Assembly: GCF_014645735.1 (NCBI RefSeq)
Contig: NZ_BMMH01000011.1
Coordinates: 1-46,785, forward strand
DNA from: Nocardia jinanensis
GTDB lineage: Bacteria > Actinomycetota > Actinomycetes > Mycobacteriales > Mycobacteriaceae
Direction: 5' to 3'
Length of the DNA stretch: 46,785 nt
The notes under the pieces were generated by a model, which saw only the letters and a list, made by a program, of their open reading frames with translations, was not told the origin of the DNA and ran no database searches. The position numbers and the translations under genes are program-made. Positions 25,430-33,458 of this stretch are shown here, one piece after another (positions within the stretch are counted from its first letter, which is position 1; each line of letters begins with the position of its first letter).

Positions 25430-25448
25430 GCCCGGCATTACGCCGGGC
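25430..25448 (+). terminator. Short hairpin after the DUF5666-like gene
   Basis: GCCCGGC (25430-25436) and GCCGGGC (25442-25448) pair around a 5-base loop, 25 bases after the stop. Confidence 0.5.
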
Positions 25449-25469
25449 GGGTCGATAGGCTAGGCGACG

Positions 25470-26495
25470 ATGACGGCAATGTGGTTCGGGCTGGCGGCAA
25501 TCACCCTGGTGGGTGCGATAGTGCTGCTCTACTTCGACCGGCGACAGCGGCAGCGGACCGGTCACGCGCGCCAGGTGTGGGCGAAAGCCCAGGGATACAC
25601 CTATGTGTCGGTGGAACCGGCGCTCGCTTCGACGTGGCGGCGCGGTGCGCTGGCCAAACTCGGATACCTCACCGCGGTCGATGTGGTGACCGGTATCCGC
25701 AAGGGCGAGAAGTTCGTACTGCTGGATCTCGAGGATTCCGCGACGCTGGTCGCTGTCCGCCGGCAGATCGGTTCGGATATCGATGTCGATATGCGGCTCA
25801 AGACGATGAATCCGCCCAAGGACGCCGATCTCGAACTGCTCGGCGCCATCGGCGATCGCGTCGTGTTCGCGACCAATCCCGAAATCGCACGGCACGCGGT
25901 CGATCAGCGGATGGTCGCGTTCATCGAATCCCTGGGCGATACCGTGCAGATGCTGTGGAGCGAGGGCAACTGGACTCTCGGCATGCTTCCGGTCGGTACC
26001 GCGGCCAAGGACTGGGAGACCGGTATCGACGCCGTCCTGCGGCTGTCGGGCCTGCTGCATGTGCTGCCGCCGGTCACCGAGCCTCGCTCCGAGGATCCCG
26101 AGCCCGGCGCCTCGCGCCCGCGTGCCCGTATCCGCTCGGCGGAGTACGACGACCGCGACGCCGACGCCCGGGACGAGGACTACGACGATTACGAGGACGA
26201 CGGTCGCTACGGCCGTCCGGCACCCAATGTCCGTTATCGCCAGGACGATCCGGAAGATCCCGACGATCCCGGCCGGCATGGATCCGAACCCGGGGACGCC
26301 GCGCCGCGGCGGCCGAGCCTGGCGGTGGTACCCGACGCCCGGACGGTGAACCGGTCCACGCGCTCGGAACCCGACCGCGACTCCGGCCCGCGCGAACGCC
26401 GCGAATCCGCTCCCGGCGACGATCAGGAGCCGCGTCAGCCCGGTGGTCCGTTCCATCCGGGATTCCGTCCCTACCAGGGCCCGGTACCGCAGTAG
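25470..26495 (+). CDS. Membrane-anchored conserved protein (Rv0383c-like)
   Basis: The 341-residue protein has one N-terminal membrane helix (MWFGLAAITLVGAIVLLYF), then a folded domain of about 180 residues (WAKAQGYTYVSVEPALASTW, VFATNPEIARHAVDQRMVAF, MLWSEGNWTLGML), and a highly charged disordered C-terminus (about 210-341) rich in Asp, Glu, Arg and Pro. Position between clpB and pyrE matches Rv0383c of M. tuberculosis, a conserved protein of unknown function. TAGGCT (25456-25461) stands eight bases before the ATG, another leaderless-type start. Confidence 0.8.
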   Translation: MTAMWFGLAAITLVGAIVLLYFDRRQRQRTGHARQVWAKAQGYTYVSVEPALASTWRRGALAKLGYLTAVDVVTGIRKGEKFVLLDLEDSATLVAVRRQIGSDIDVDMRLKTMNPPKDADLELLGAIGDRVVFATNPEIARHAVDQRMVAFIESLGDTVQMLWSEGNWTLGMLPVGTAAKDWETGIDAVLRLSGLLHVLPPVTEPRSEDPEPGASRPRARIRSAEYDDRDADARDEDYDDYEDDGRYGRPAPNVRYRQDDPEDPDDPGRHGSEPGDAAPRRPSLAVVPDARTVNRSTRSEPDRDSGPRERRESAPGDDQEPRQPGGPFHPGFRPYQGPVPQ

Positions 26496-26627
26496 GTTTC
26501 CCGATACGCACTCCGCGCGACCTGCGACAACTCCGCGCGGGCCGCCCCCGTATCCTGCTTCGCAGGGCGCCGCAGCATGCGCCGGACATTACTGCCGTGA
26601 CTCGCCTACGTGGGCGGAAGGACACCG

Positions 26628-27176
26628 ATGATCGACCAGGCAACGACCGACCGGGACGCTTTGGCCGGGCTGGTGCGCGATTTAGCCGTCGTGCACGGCA
26701 AGGTGACGCTGTCCTCGGGCAAGGAGGCCGACTACTACGTCGACCTGCGCCGGGCGACCCTGCACCACCGGGCCGGTCCGCTGATCGGAAAATTGCTGCG
26801 CGAACTCGTCGCCGATTGGGAATTCGATGCCGTAGGCGGACTCACCATGGGCGCCGACCCGGTCGCACTGGCCGTGATGCACGCCCCGGGCCGGCCCATC
26901 GACGCGTTCGTGGTGCGTAAAGCGGCGAAAACCCACGGTATGCAACGGCAGATCGAGGGCCCCGATATCGTGGGCCGCCGAGTACTGGTGGTCGAGGATA
27001 CGACGACCACCGGCAATTCCCCGCTGACCGCTGTTCGCGCGCTGCGCGACGCGGGCGCGACAGTGGTCGGGGTGGCCACGGTGGTCGATCGGGAAACCGG
27101 CGCCGATCGGGTCATCGCCGACGAAGGCCTCGAGTACCGCTCGATCCTGAGCCTCGGAGACCTCGAACTGAGCTGA
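26628..27176 (+). CDS. pyrE: Orotate phosphoribosyltransferase
   Basis: The 182-residue enzyme converts orotate and PRPP to orotidine 5'-phosphate in pyrimidine synthesis. Family features are SSGKEADYYVDLRRATL near the N-terminus, GGLTMGADPVA, the flexible catalytic loop VRKAAKTHGMQRQIEG, and the PRPP-binding motif VLVVEDTTTTGNS. GGAAGGA precedes the ATG at 26628; an in-frame codon at 26610 is not needed. It is not next to other pyr genes, as in mycobacteria. Confidence 0.96.
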   Translation: MIDQATTDRDALAGLVRDLAVVHGKVTLSSGKEADYYVDLRRATLHHRAGPLIGKLLRELVADWEFDAVGGLTMGADPVALAVMHAPGRPIDAFVVRKAAKTHGMQRQIEGPDIVGRRVLVVEDTTTTGNSPLTAVRALRDAGATVVGVATVVDRETGADRVIADEGLEYRSILSLGDLELS

Positions 27177-27203
27177 ACACCGCTGCTGAATCGCGGTGGG
27201 CTG

Positions 27204-27232
27204 TTCACCGGCTCGCCCCACTCGGATAGCCT
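27204..27232 (+). promoter_or_regulatory. Possible promoter of the ketoacyl synthase gene
   Basis: TTCACC (27204-27209) and TAGCCT (27227-27232) are 17 bases apart, giving a start near 27239, some 36 bases before the GTG at 27275. The -35 match is weak. Confidence 0.4.
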
Positions 27233-27274
27233 GAGAATCTGTCAGTACTGCAAGTGAAGGGTCGTGGAGTCGTG

Positions 27275-28330
27275 GTGAGCATTGCCGGCAAGAAGGGGCA
27301 CGACAACGTAGCAATGCTCGGCATCGGTGCCTACCGGCCGACGCGCGTGGTCAGCAATGACGAGGTGTGCGAGGTCCTGGACTCCACCGATGAATGGATC
27401 TTCGAACGCAGCGGTATCCGCAACCGGCGCTGGATCAGTGGCGATGAGTCGCTGCGGTCCATCTCGGTGGCCGCGGGCCGGCGTGCGCTGCGCAACAGCG
27501 GTGTGGATCCCTCGCGGATCGGCGCCCTCATCCTGGCGACCTCCAGCTGGCCGATGCTCACCCCGCACGGTGCCCCGATCGTCGCCAGTGATCTGGGGAT
27601 GAACGGTATCGCCGCCTTCGACCTCACCTCCGGATGCGGCGGTTTCGGTTACGGTCTCGGTGTCGCCACCGATATGATCCGCGCCGGTTCCGTCGAGTAC
27701 GTGCTGCTCATCGGTGCCGAGACCATGACCATCGGGATCGATCCGACCGATCGCGGTACGGCGTTCATCTTCGGCGACGGCGCTGGTGCGGTGGTGATCG
27801 GGCCGAGCGAGGAGAACGGGATCTCCCCGACGGTCTGGGGCAGCGACGGCGAGAACGCCGAAGCGATCAAACAGGACATCAATTTCGTCGACTACATGCA
27901 GCGGGCACAGGACCTGCAGGGCACCGATCCGAAGGTGGAACCGGTGGGCCGGATGGCGTTGCGTATGGAGGGACCGCGGGTTTTCCGGTGGGCCGCCGTC
28001 ACACTGCCGCGCGCACTGTCGACCGCGCTCGATGTGGCCGGGGTGTCCAAGGAAGATATCGAGGTCTTCATCCCGCACCAGGCCAATTCCCGGATCAACG
28101 AGCTGATGAAGAAGAACCTGGGTCTGGCCGACGACATCCCCATGGCGGGCGATATCGAGAACACCGGAAACACCTCCGCGGCCTCGATTCCGCTGGCCAT
28201 GGAGGAGATGCTGGCCACCGGCAAGGCCAAGGGCGGTCAGCTGGCGCTGCTGCTCGGCTTCGGGGCCGGGCTCAGTTACGCGGGGCAGGTGGTTATCCTG
28301 CCGCCGGCGCCCGCCGAGTCGAGCTTGTAG
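27275..28330 (+). CDS. FabH-like beta-ketoacyl-ACP synthase III
   Basis: The 351-residue protein is a thiolase-fold KAS III with an intact Cys121-His268-Asn299 triad (LTSGCGGFGYG, IPHQANSRINEL, ENTGNTSAASIP) and the glycine-rich end LLLGFGAGLSYAGQVV. Such enzymes condense an acyl-CoA starter with malonyl-ACP; in mycobacteria FabH links FAS I products to mycolic acid elongation. It has the longer insertion seen in actinobacterial members around residues 195-225. The GTG at 27275 is chosen, five bases after GGAG; GTG 27254 and 27272 are alternatives. The gene sits alone between pyrE and a YhhN gene, so whether it is the main FabH or a paralogue cannot be told. Confidence 0.9.
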   Translation: MSIAGKKGHDNVAMLGIGAYRPTRVVSNDEVCEVLDSTDEWIFERSGIRNRRWISGDESLRSISVAAGRRALRNSGVDPSRIGALILATSSWPMLTPHGAPIVASDLGMNGIAAFDLTSGCGGFGYGLGVATDMIRAGSVEYVLLIGAETMTIGIDPTDRGTAFIFGDGAGAVVIGPSEENGISPTVWGSDGENAEAIKQDINFVDYMQRAQDLQGTDPKVEPVGRMALRMEGPRVFRWAAVTLPRALSTALDVAGVSKEDIEVFIPHQANSRINELMKKNLGLADDIPMAGDIENTGNTSAASIPLAMEEMLATGKAKGGQLALLLGFGAGLSYAGQVVILPPAPAESSL

Positions 28331-28332
28331 AG

Positions 28333-29067
28333 ATGCGTCCGCTGCGGGCCGGGTTCCTCGCCGCCACCGCGGTGACCGTGGCGGGTGCGCTCACTGGTCG
28401 CGAGCGGTGGCAGTGGGTGGCCAAACCGCTGATGATGCCGCTGCTCGCGGCCGATATCGCCACCAGTCGCGCCGATATCGCGCCCGCCGACCGGACGCTG
28501 CTGCTGAGTTCGCTCGGCGCCGCCACGGTCGGGGATGTGCTGCTCATCGACCCCGATGACGACCGCCGGCTCATCGCCGGGGCCTCGTCGTTCGCCGTGA
28601 TGCAGACCGGGTACGCGGTGCTGTGGTGGCGTTACGGTGCGCGCCCGGCGCTCCCGGTCGCCTTGCCGAGGGTGCTGGCCTGGGCCGGAGCCGCCGTGTT
28701 GCTGCGGGTCGAGGCGCCGGTGCTCGCGGTGCCGCTGAGCGCCTACGGTGCGACGCTGGGCAGCGCGGCCGTACTGGCATCCGATCCGGCACTGGCCCCG
28801 GACGCGGACAGTGTTGCGGGGCTGAACATTCCGGACGCCGATCCGCGCAGCCGGCTGGGAGTGGGCGCGCTGTTGTTCACGGTATCGGACGGTTTGATCG
28901 TGTTGCGGCGGCTCTTCGCGCGCGGTGCGCGGTCGCGGCGGGTGATCGAAGGGGTGATCCTCGCGACCTACGGCGCCGCGCAGTTCCTGCTGACCGACCC
29001 GGCCGCGCACGTCCGGGGGCGGACCGGTGCCGGTGGGCCCGATCGGATTTCCGCTGGTCGCCCCTAG
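28333..29067 (+). CDS. YhhN-family integral membrane protein
   Basis: This 244-residue protein has seven to eight hydrophobic helices (AGFLAATAVTVAGALTGR, WVAKPLMMPLLAADIA, LLLSSLGAATVGDVLLI and others) and the YhhN pattern of KPLMMPLL, SSLGAATVGDVLLI and a late GALLFTVSDGLIVLRR. Vertebrate relatives (TMEM86) are lysoplasmalogenases; bacterial members are not clearly assigned. The ATG lies two bases after the stop of the ketoacyl synthase gene, so the two are probably translated from one message. Confidence 0.85.
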   Translation: MRPLRAGFLAATAVTVAGALTGRERWQWVAKPLMMPLLAADIATSRADIAPADRTLLLSSLGAATVGDVLLIDPDDDRRLIAGASSFAVMQTGYAVLWWRYGARPALPVALPRVLAWAGAAVLLRVEAPVLAVPLSAYGATLGSAAVLASDPALAPDADSVAGLNIPDADPRSRLGVGALLFTVSDGLIVLRRLFARGARSRRVIEGVILATYGAAQFLLTDPAAHVRGRTGAGGPDRISAGRP

Positions 29068-29090
29068 GTGCGGCCCGATACGATCCCCGC

Positions 29091-29408
29091 ATGAGCTACC
29101 CGCCGCCCACATACGGCTACCCGGGCTACGGTCCGCCGCCCGAACACCCGCAAGCGACCACGGTGCTGATCCTGGGCATCGTCGGGATGATGTTCTGCCA
29201 GCTCTGCGCCCCGTTCGCGTGGGTGATGGGACGCCGGGCGCTCAACGAGATCGACGCGTCCGGCGGCACCGTCGGCGGCCGCAGCAATGTGATGGTGGGT
29301 TATGTCCTGGGCATCATCGGCTCGGCACTGCTGATCCTGGGGGTGCTCGCGGTCATCGCCTACATCGTCTTCATCGTCGTACTGATCGGGTCCGGTTCCA
29401 GCAGCTGA
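29091..29408 (+). CDS. Small DUF4190-type membrane protein
   Basis: The 105-residue protein has a Pro/Tyr/Gly-rich cytoplasmic start (MSYPPPTYGYPGYGPPPE) and two membrane helices (VLILGIVGMMFCQLCAPFAW, and VLGIIGSALLILGVLAVIAY extending into a third hydrophobic stretch) joined by MGRRALNEIDASGG. This is the DUF4190 layout, common in actinomycetes, with no known role. TACGAT (29079-29084) lies six bases before the ATG, so the message is probably leaderless. Confidence 0.85.
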   Translation: MSYPPPTYGYPGYGPPPEHPQATTVLILGIVGMMFCQLCAPFAWVMGRRALNEIDASGGTVGGRSNVMVGYVLGIIGSALLILGVLAVIAYIVFIVVLIGSGSSS

Positions 29409-29462
29409 GTGGCCGGCCATCCGGAGAATCGTACGCAGAGGTTCACCCGCGCTGGGCGCGGT

Positions 29463-30254
29463 TCACCAGGCGGTGGTGAGGTCCGCGTGCTGGCGGATCC
29501 AGGTGTGCATGGCGATGCCTGCCGCCACCCCCGCGTTGATACTGCGGGTGGAGCCGAACTGCGCGATGGAGACAGTGAGTACCGCGGCGTCACGGGCGCT
29601 TTCGGTGACGCCCGGCCCCTCCTGCCCGAACAGCAGCAGACAACGCCGCGGCAGCCGAACGGTTTCCAGCGGCACCGACCCCGGGACATTGTCCACCGCG
29701 ACCACACTCAGATCCTCGGATCGCGCGAATTCCAGCAGCGCCTCGATATCCGGATGGTGAGTGATGTGCTGGTAGCGGTCGGTGACCATGGCGCCGCGCC
29801 GGTTCCAGCGGCGGCGGCCGACGATATGCACCGCGCCCGCGGCGAACGCGTTCGCGGTCCGCACCACGGTGCCGATGTTCGCGTCGTGCCCGAAGTTCTC
29901 GATGGCGACGTGGAACGGGTGGCGGCGGCGGTCGATATCGGCCACGATCGCTTCCCGGGTCCAGTAGCGGTAGGCATCGACGACGTTGCGGCGGTCGCCT
30001 TCGGCCAGCAATACCGGGTCGAGCCGGTCGTCCTCCGGCGGCGGTCCGTCGTGCTCGGTCGTCCACGGACCGGCGCCGTTCGGGTTCTCGCCCCATTCGG
30101 TGGGGCCGGGCCCGGGTTCGGGCTCCGGATCGGGGTCGGCCGATTCCTGCCCCGCTACCGGCTCCGCGTCCGGGGTGCGCGCCGCGGCGACCCCCGGGGT
30201 CTGGCTCGGGAGCCGGGCGGGGAACGTATCGGCCGGTAGCGCTGGGTTGGTCAC
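29463..30254 (-). CDS. SpoU/TrmH-family RNA 2'-O-methyltransferase
   Basis: From GTG 30254 the protein has 263 residues. The first ~75 are Pro/Glu/Asp-rich and disordered; the SPOUT domain follows with its three motifs NIGTVVRTANAF (126-137), LLLFGQEGPGV (206-216) and SIAQFGSTRSINAGVAAGIA (229-248), which form the knotted S-adenosylmethionine site. It methylates ribose in tRNA or rRNA; the target is not evident. TACGAT stands six bases before the GTG, arguing for that start over ATG/GTG 30287. It matches the position of Rv0380c near pyrE in M. tuberculosis, but in the opposite relative orientation. Confidence 0.88.
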   Translation of the reverse strand: MTNPALPADTFPARLPSQTPGVAAARTPDAEPVAGQESADPDPEPEPGPGPTEWGENPNGAGPWTTEHDGPPPEDDRLDPVLLAEGDRRNVVDAYRYWTREAIVADIDRRRHPFHVAIENFGHDANIGTVVRTANAFAAGAVHIVGRRRWNRRGAMVTDRYQHITHHPDIEALLEFARSEDLSVVAVDNVPGSVPLETVRLPRRCLLLFGQEGPGVTESARDAAVLTVSIAQFGSTRSINAGVAAGIAMHTWIRQHADLTTAW

Positions 30255-30555
30255 CCGATGATCGTAGTGCGGGCGGACCGGGGTCATCCGGCTCGGTCTA
30301 GTCCGCTCGAAAATCGTTGTGCGGCGGTGTGTTTACCGCCGGGTCCGATCCCTGGCCCTGTTCCGGCGATCGGGCCGCCGGACGACACGCCCGAGCGTAT
30401 ACCCCGCTTTACGATTCTCGTACGAACCTTCGCTGCCCTGGCCGGGTGCAATTCCGCGAGGTCCGGACCGAATCCGGGTGAAGTCGAACGGTTCCGCGTC
30501 GAGTCGGTAACAATTGAGCGGCGGAAAAGCCGATTCGCCTGGCAATATGGGTTTC
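30255..30555. other. Divergent gap without a gene
   Basis: This 301-base gap between the methyltransferase and the glycosidase genes shows no plausible coding frame. A CAATAT hexamer (30543-30548) seven bases before the next ATG may be a -10 element. Confidence 0.45.
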
Positions 30556-31746
30556 ATGACCCCGCCCAGCGACGATCTCGACGTTCCCCGGCGCTCGGCC
30601 GGGCAACAGCGCAGGCCGCTGGGCGACCCCGCGACGCGCTGGTCCCAGCGGGCCGATCGGGCCGAGGCCGCGATCGTATCCCGTCATCTGCGGCCGGTCT
30701 GGCTGCTGCCGAGGACCGCGCTGGGGGTGGTGGGCTGGCCGTCGATCCGGCGTGAGCGGTTCTTCCTCACCTGGCACTACTGGTGGCAGGCCCATCTCAT
30801 CGACTGCGCCGTCGACGCCGCCAACCGGGCGCCGACCATCGAACGCCGCAAACGGGTCGCGACTCTGGTCCGTTCACACCGGCTCCGCAATATCTCCGGG
30901 TGGACCAACCGCTACTACGACGATATGGCCTGGCTGGCCATCGCCCTGGAACGCGCGGCCCGGATCCACGACAACAAGAAGGCCGTGGGAGCCCTCGGCC
31001 CGCTCGAACAGAAGCTGTACACGGCGTGGAATCCGGCGATCGGCGGTGGGGTCCCCTGGCGGGTCGGGGCGGATTTCTACAACGCGCCGGCCAACGGTCC
31101 CGCCGGTATCGCGCTGGCCCGGCTCGGCCGCTACGAGCGGGCGGCCGAGATGGCGGCCTGGATCGACGAGACGCTGCGCGACCCGGAGACCGGTCTGATC
31201 CTCGACGGTATCCACCTCCCCTCCGGCGAACTGGAACGGCCGATCTACAGCTACTGCCAGGGTGTGGTGCTGGGTCTGGAGACCGAGCTCGCGGTGCACA
31301 CCAGCGATTCCGCGCATCTCGACCGCGTACACCGGCTCCTGGACGCCGTAGAAGACCATCTGACCATCGAGGGTGTGGTGCGCGGCGGCAGCGGCGGTGA
31401 CGGTGGCCTGTTCAACGGAATCCTCATCCGCTATCTCGCGCTGGTCGCGGTCATGCTGCCCGGAAACGAACACGAACAACTCGCCGACCGCCGTACAGCG
31501 GCGCGGATCGTGAAGGAGTCGGCGGCAGCGGCCTGGGAGAACCGGCTCGATGTCGAGGGCGAACCGCTGTTCGGCCACGACTGGACCGTATCCGCTCAAC
31601 TGCCCAGCGGTAGTGGCGGCGCCGGTGGACTCACTTCCAACGACGCGGTCAGCTCGTCCCGGGTACCCGAGCGCGACCTATCGGTACAGCTCTCGGGTTG
31701 GATGCTCATGGAAGCCGCTCATATGGTCACCGCGGCCGGGCTGTAG
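30556..31746 (+). CDS. Glycoside hydrolase family 76 protein (alpha-1,6-mannanase-like)
   Basis: The 396-residue protein is an (alpha/alpha)6-barrel of the GH76 family. WTNRYYDDMAWLAIAL at about 117-132 contains the adjacent Asp122-Asp123 pair that is catalytic in GH76 alpha-1,6-mannanases. Other family blocks are FLTWHYWWQAHLIDC, WNPAIGGGVPWR, NAPANGPAGIALARL and YSYCQGVVLGLE. No signal peptide is seen, as in the mycobacterial homologue Rv0365c, so it may act in the cytoplasm on mannosylated glycolipids or polysaccharide. ATG 30556 is preferred. Its last 69 bases overlap the convergent DedA gene. Confidence 0.87.
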   Translation: MTPPSDDLDVPRRSAGQQRRPLGDPATRWSQRADRAEAAIVSRHLRPVWLLPRTALGVVGWPSIRRERFFLTWHYWWQAHLIDCAVDAANRAPTIERRKRVATLVRSHRLRNISGWTNRYYDDMAWLAIALERAARIHDNKKAVGALGPLEQKLYTAWNPAIGGGVPWRVGADFYNAPANGPAGIALARLGRYERAAEMAAWIDETLRDPETGLILDGIHLPSGELERPIYSYCQGVVLGLETELAVHTSDSAHLDRVHRLLDAVEDHLTIEGVVRGGSGGDGGLFNGILIRYLALVAVMLPGNEHEQLADRRTAARIVKESAAAAWENRLDVEGEPLFGHDWTVSAQLPSGSGGAGGLTSNDAVSSSRVPERDLSVQLSGWMLMEAAHMVTAAGL

Positions 31747-32505
31747 CTCGCACCGGTCGCGCCCGTCGGCGGGGTGGTATCCGGCCTGAGCCGCTCGGCC
31801 GAGGCCGGGCAGCGGCATGGTGTCGGCGTCGGCTCCGGCGGAATCGAGATCGAAATCCTCGACCGGCTGGGACATCTCCTGCCGATACTGCCGGATACCG
31901 ATGATCGTGCCCACGATCAGGGCCACCACCAGCGACCCGATCACGATCGGCATGAGCCAGGAGATCTGCTGGATGAAACCACCGGCGTAGTACCCCATCA
32001 ACAGCAGCACCGGAGCCCAGATGATGGCGCCGACGGTGCTGGCGACGGTGTAGCGACGGTGGTCCATTCCGGCGGCTCCGGCCACCATCGGGCAGAGAGT
32101 GCGCACCCAGGGGATCCAGCGCGCGATCAGTACCGCCACGAATCCGTGCCGTTCCAGCAGATCGGCTACCCGGGTCAGATTGCGCGTATTGATATAGCGC
32201 CCGTTCTTGCGGGCGACGAGCCGGTGCCCGGTACGCCGCCCGACCGTATAGCCGACCTGGTTGCCGGCGATGGCGGCGCCCATCGCGCCCACCGCGAGCA
32301 GCCATACCTGGGTCTCCCCGGTGGCATGGGAGGCCATCACGATTCCCGCCGTGAGCAGCATCGAATCGCCGGGCAGGAACAGTCCGAGGATGAACGCGCA
32401 TTCCAGGAAGACGAAGGTGAGGACCACGGTCCAGACCAGCGCCGGTCCGGCGGAGATCAGGGGTTCGAAGCTGCCCATCGCATGGGGCACGGCCAGGGCG
32501 CTCAC
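31678..32505 (-). CDS. DedA-family membrane protein (paralogue 2)
   Basis: The 275-residue protein has the DedA core: VFLECAFILGLFLPGDSMLL with its conserved acidic Glu and Pro-Gly-Asp, a reentrant region GNQVGYTVGRRTG, and ARWIPWVRTLCPMVAGAAGM with the conserved Arg. DedA proteins are linked to lipid carrier recycling and membrane homeostasis. The C-terminal tail after the last helix is long (about 75 residues) and runs 69 bases into the 3' end of the GH76 gene on the other strand. It starts at GTG 32505, three bases after the stop of paralogue 1. Confidence 0.87.
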   Translation of the reverse strand: MSALAVPHAMGSFEPLISAGPALVWTVVLTFVFLECAFILGLFLPGDSMLLTAGIVMASHATGETQVWLLAVGAMGAAIAGNQVGYTVGRRTGHRLVARKNGRYINTRNLTRVADLLERHGFVAVLIARWIPWVRTLCPMVAGAAGMDHRRYTVASTVGAIIWAPVLLLMGYYAGGFIQQISWLMPIVIGSLVVALIVGTIIGIRQYRQEMSQPVEDFDLDSAGADADTMPLPGLGRAAQAGYHPADGRDRCELQPGRGDHMSGFHEHPTRELYR

Positions 32506-32508
32506 CAG

Positions 32509-33315
32509 TTACCGAACGGGAGAATCGTTCGCGCCGACCGGCCTGGTGTTCGGCACCACCGGCAGGGGCATGGTGCTGTCGACCTGGGTGGGCAGATCCA
32601 TGGCCGGAAGTTCCGCGGTCGAGGTCAGCCGGCCGTCGTTCTCCCCCGCGGTGGCCTTGCGTCCGCGCAATTTCTTGGCGATCGCGCTGATGCCCGGCAG
32701 GATCGAGATGAACACGATGAGCAGGAAGATGGCCTCGACGTGGTCGCGGATGAAGGCGACATTGCCGAGGAAATATCCGAGGACGGTCACGCCGCCGCCC
32801 CAGGCGACGGCGCCGACGATATCGAACGCGACATAGCGCCGGTAGCTCATCTGGGAGACCCCGGCCAGCACCGGCATGAAAGTCCGGACGATCGGGACGA
32901 AACGGGCCAAGATGATCGTTTTGGGGCCGTGCTTCTCGAAGAATTCGTGCGTTTCGGTGACATAGCTCTTCTTGAAGAAGCGCGTGTCCTCCTTGTTGAA
33001 CAACGCGGGGCCGATGGCCCGGCCGATCCAGTATCCGCACTGGTCACCGGCGAACGCGATGAAGACGACGGCCGGAACCAGCACCCAGATCGACACCGGA
33101 GGATTGGGCTGGGCGGCCAGCAGACCGCCCGTGAACAGCAGCGAATCACCGGGAAGCAGAGGGAACAGCAGACCGGTCTCGATGAAGACGATCACCAGAA
33201 TGGCCGGTAGCACCGCGTTCTTCAGCCAGGTCTCGGTCAACAGGTGCATCGGGTCGAGCAGTTCGGTCAGAGCCAGATTGCTCGTCACCGCGTCGGTAGC
33301 TGCCAGCGCAATCAC
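32509..33315 (-). CDS. DedA-family membrane protein (paralogue 1)
   Basis: The 268-residue protein shows VIFIETGLLFPLLPGDSLLF, GDQCGYWIGRAIG and ARFVPIVRTFMPVLAGVSQM, all DedA signatures, with about five membrane segments and a cytoplasmic tail of about 60 residues. GTG 33315 is chosen: TACTGT stands six bases before it, a leaderless-type start, and sequence further upstream (to TTG 33369) has no membrane-protein look. It is transcribed together with paralogue 2, with which it shares a TMPLP motif in the tail. Confidence 0.87.
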   Translation of the reverse strand: MIALAATDAVTSNLALTELLDPMHLLTETWLKNAVLPAILVIVFIETGLLFPLLPGDSLLFTGGLLAAQPNPPVSIWVLVPAVVFIAFAGDQCGYWIGRAIGPALFNKEDTRFFKKSYVTETHEFFEKHGPKTIILARFVPIVRTFMPVLAGVSQMSYRRYVAFDIVGAVAWGGGVTVLGYFLGNVAFIRDHVEAIFLLIVFISILPGISAIAKKLRGRKATAGENDGRLTSTAELPAMDLPTQVDSTMPLPVVPNTRPVGANDSPVR

Positions 33316-33458
33316 CCGGCCCACAGTACCGGTTACATCGACCACCGTAGGGTGCGGCGGCGCAAACAATCCCCTTATACCGGATGAAACCTGCCTGCCT
33401 TAGGGTATGTGCAGAAACAGACAATCCCCGTCTGCCGCACAACACGGAGGTCTTCACA

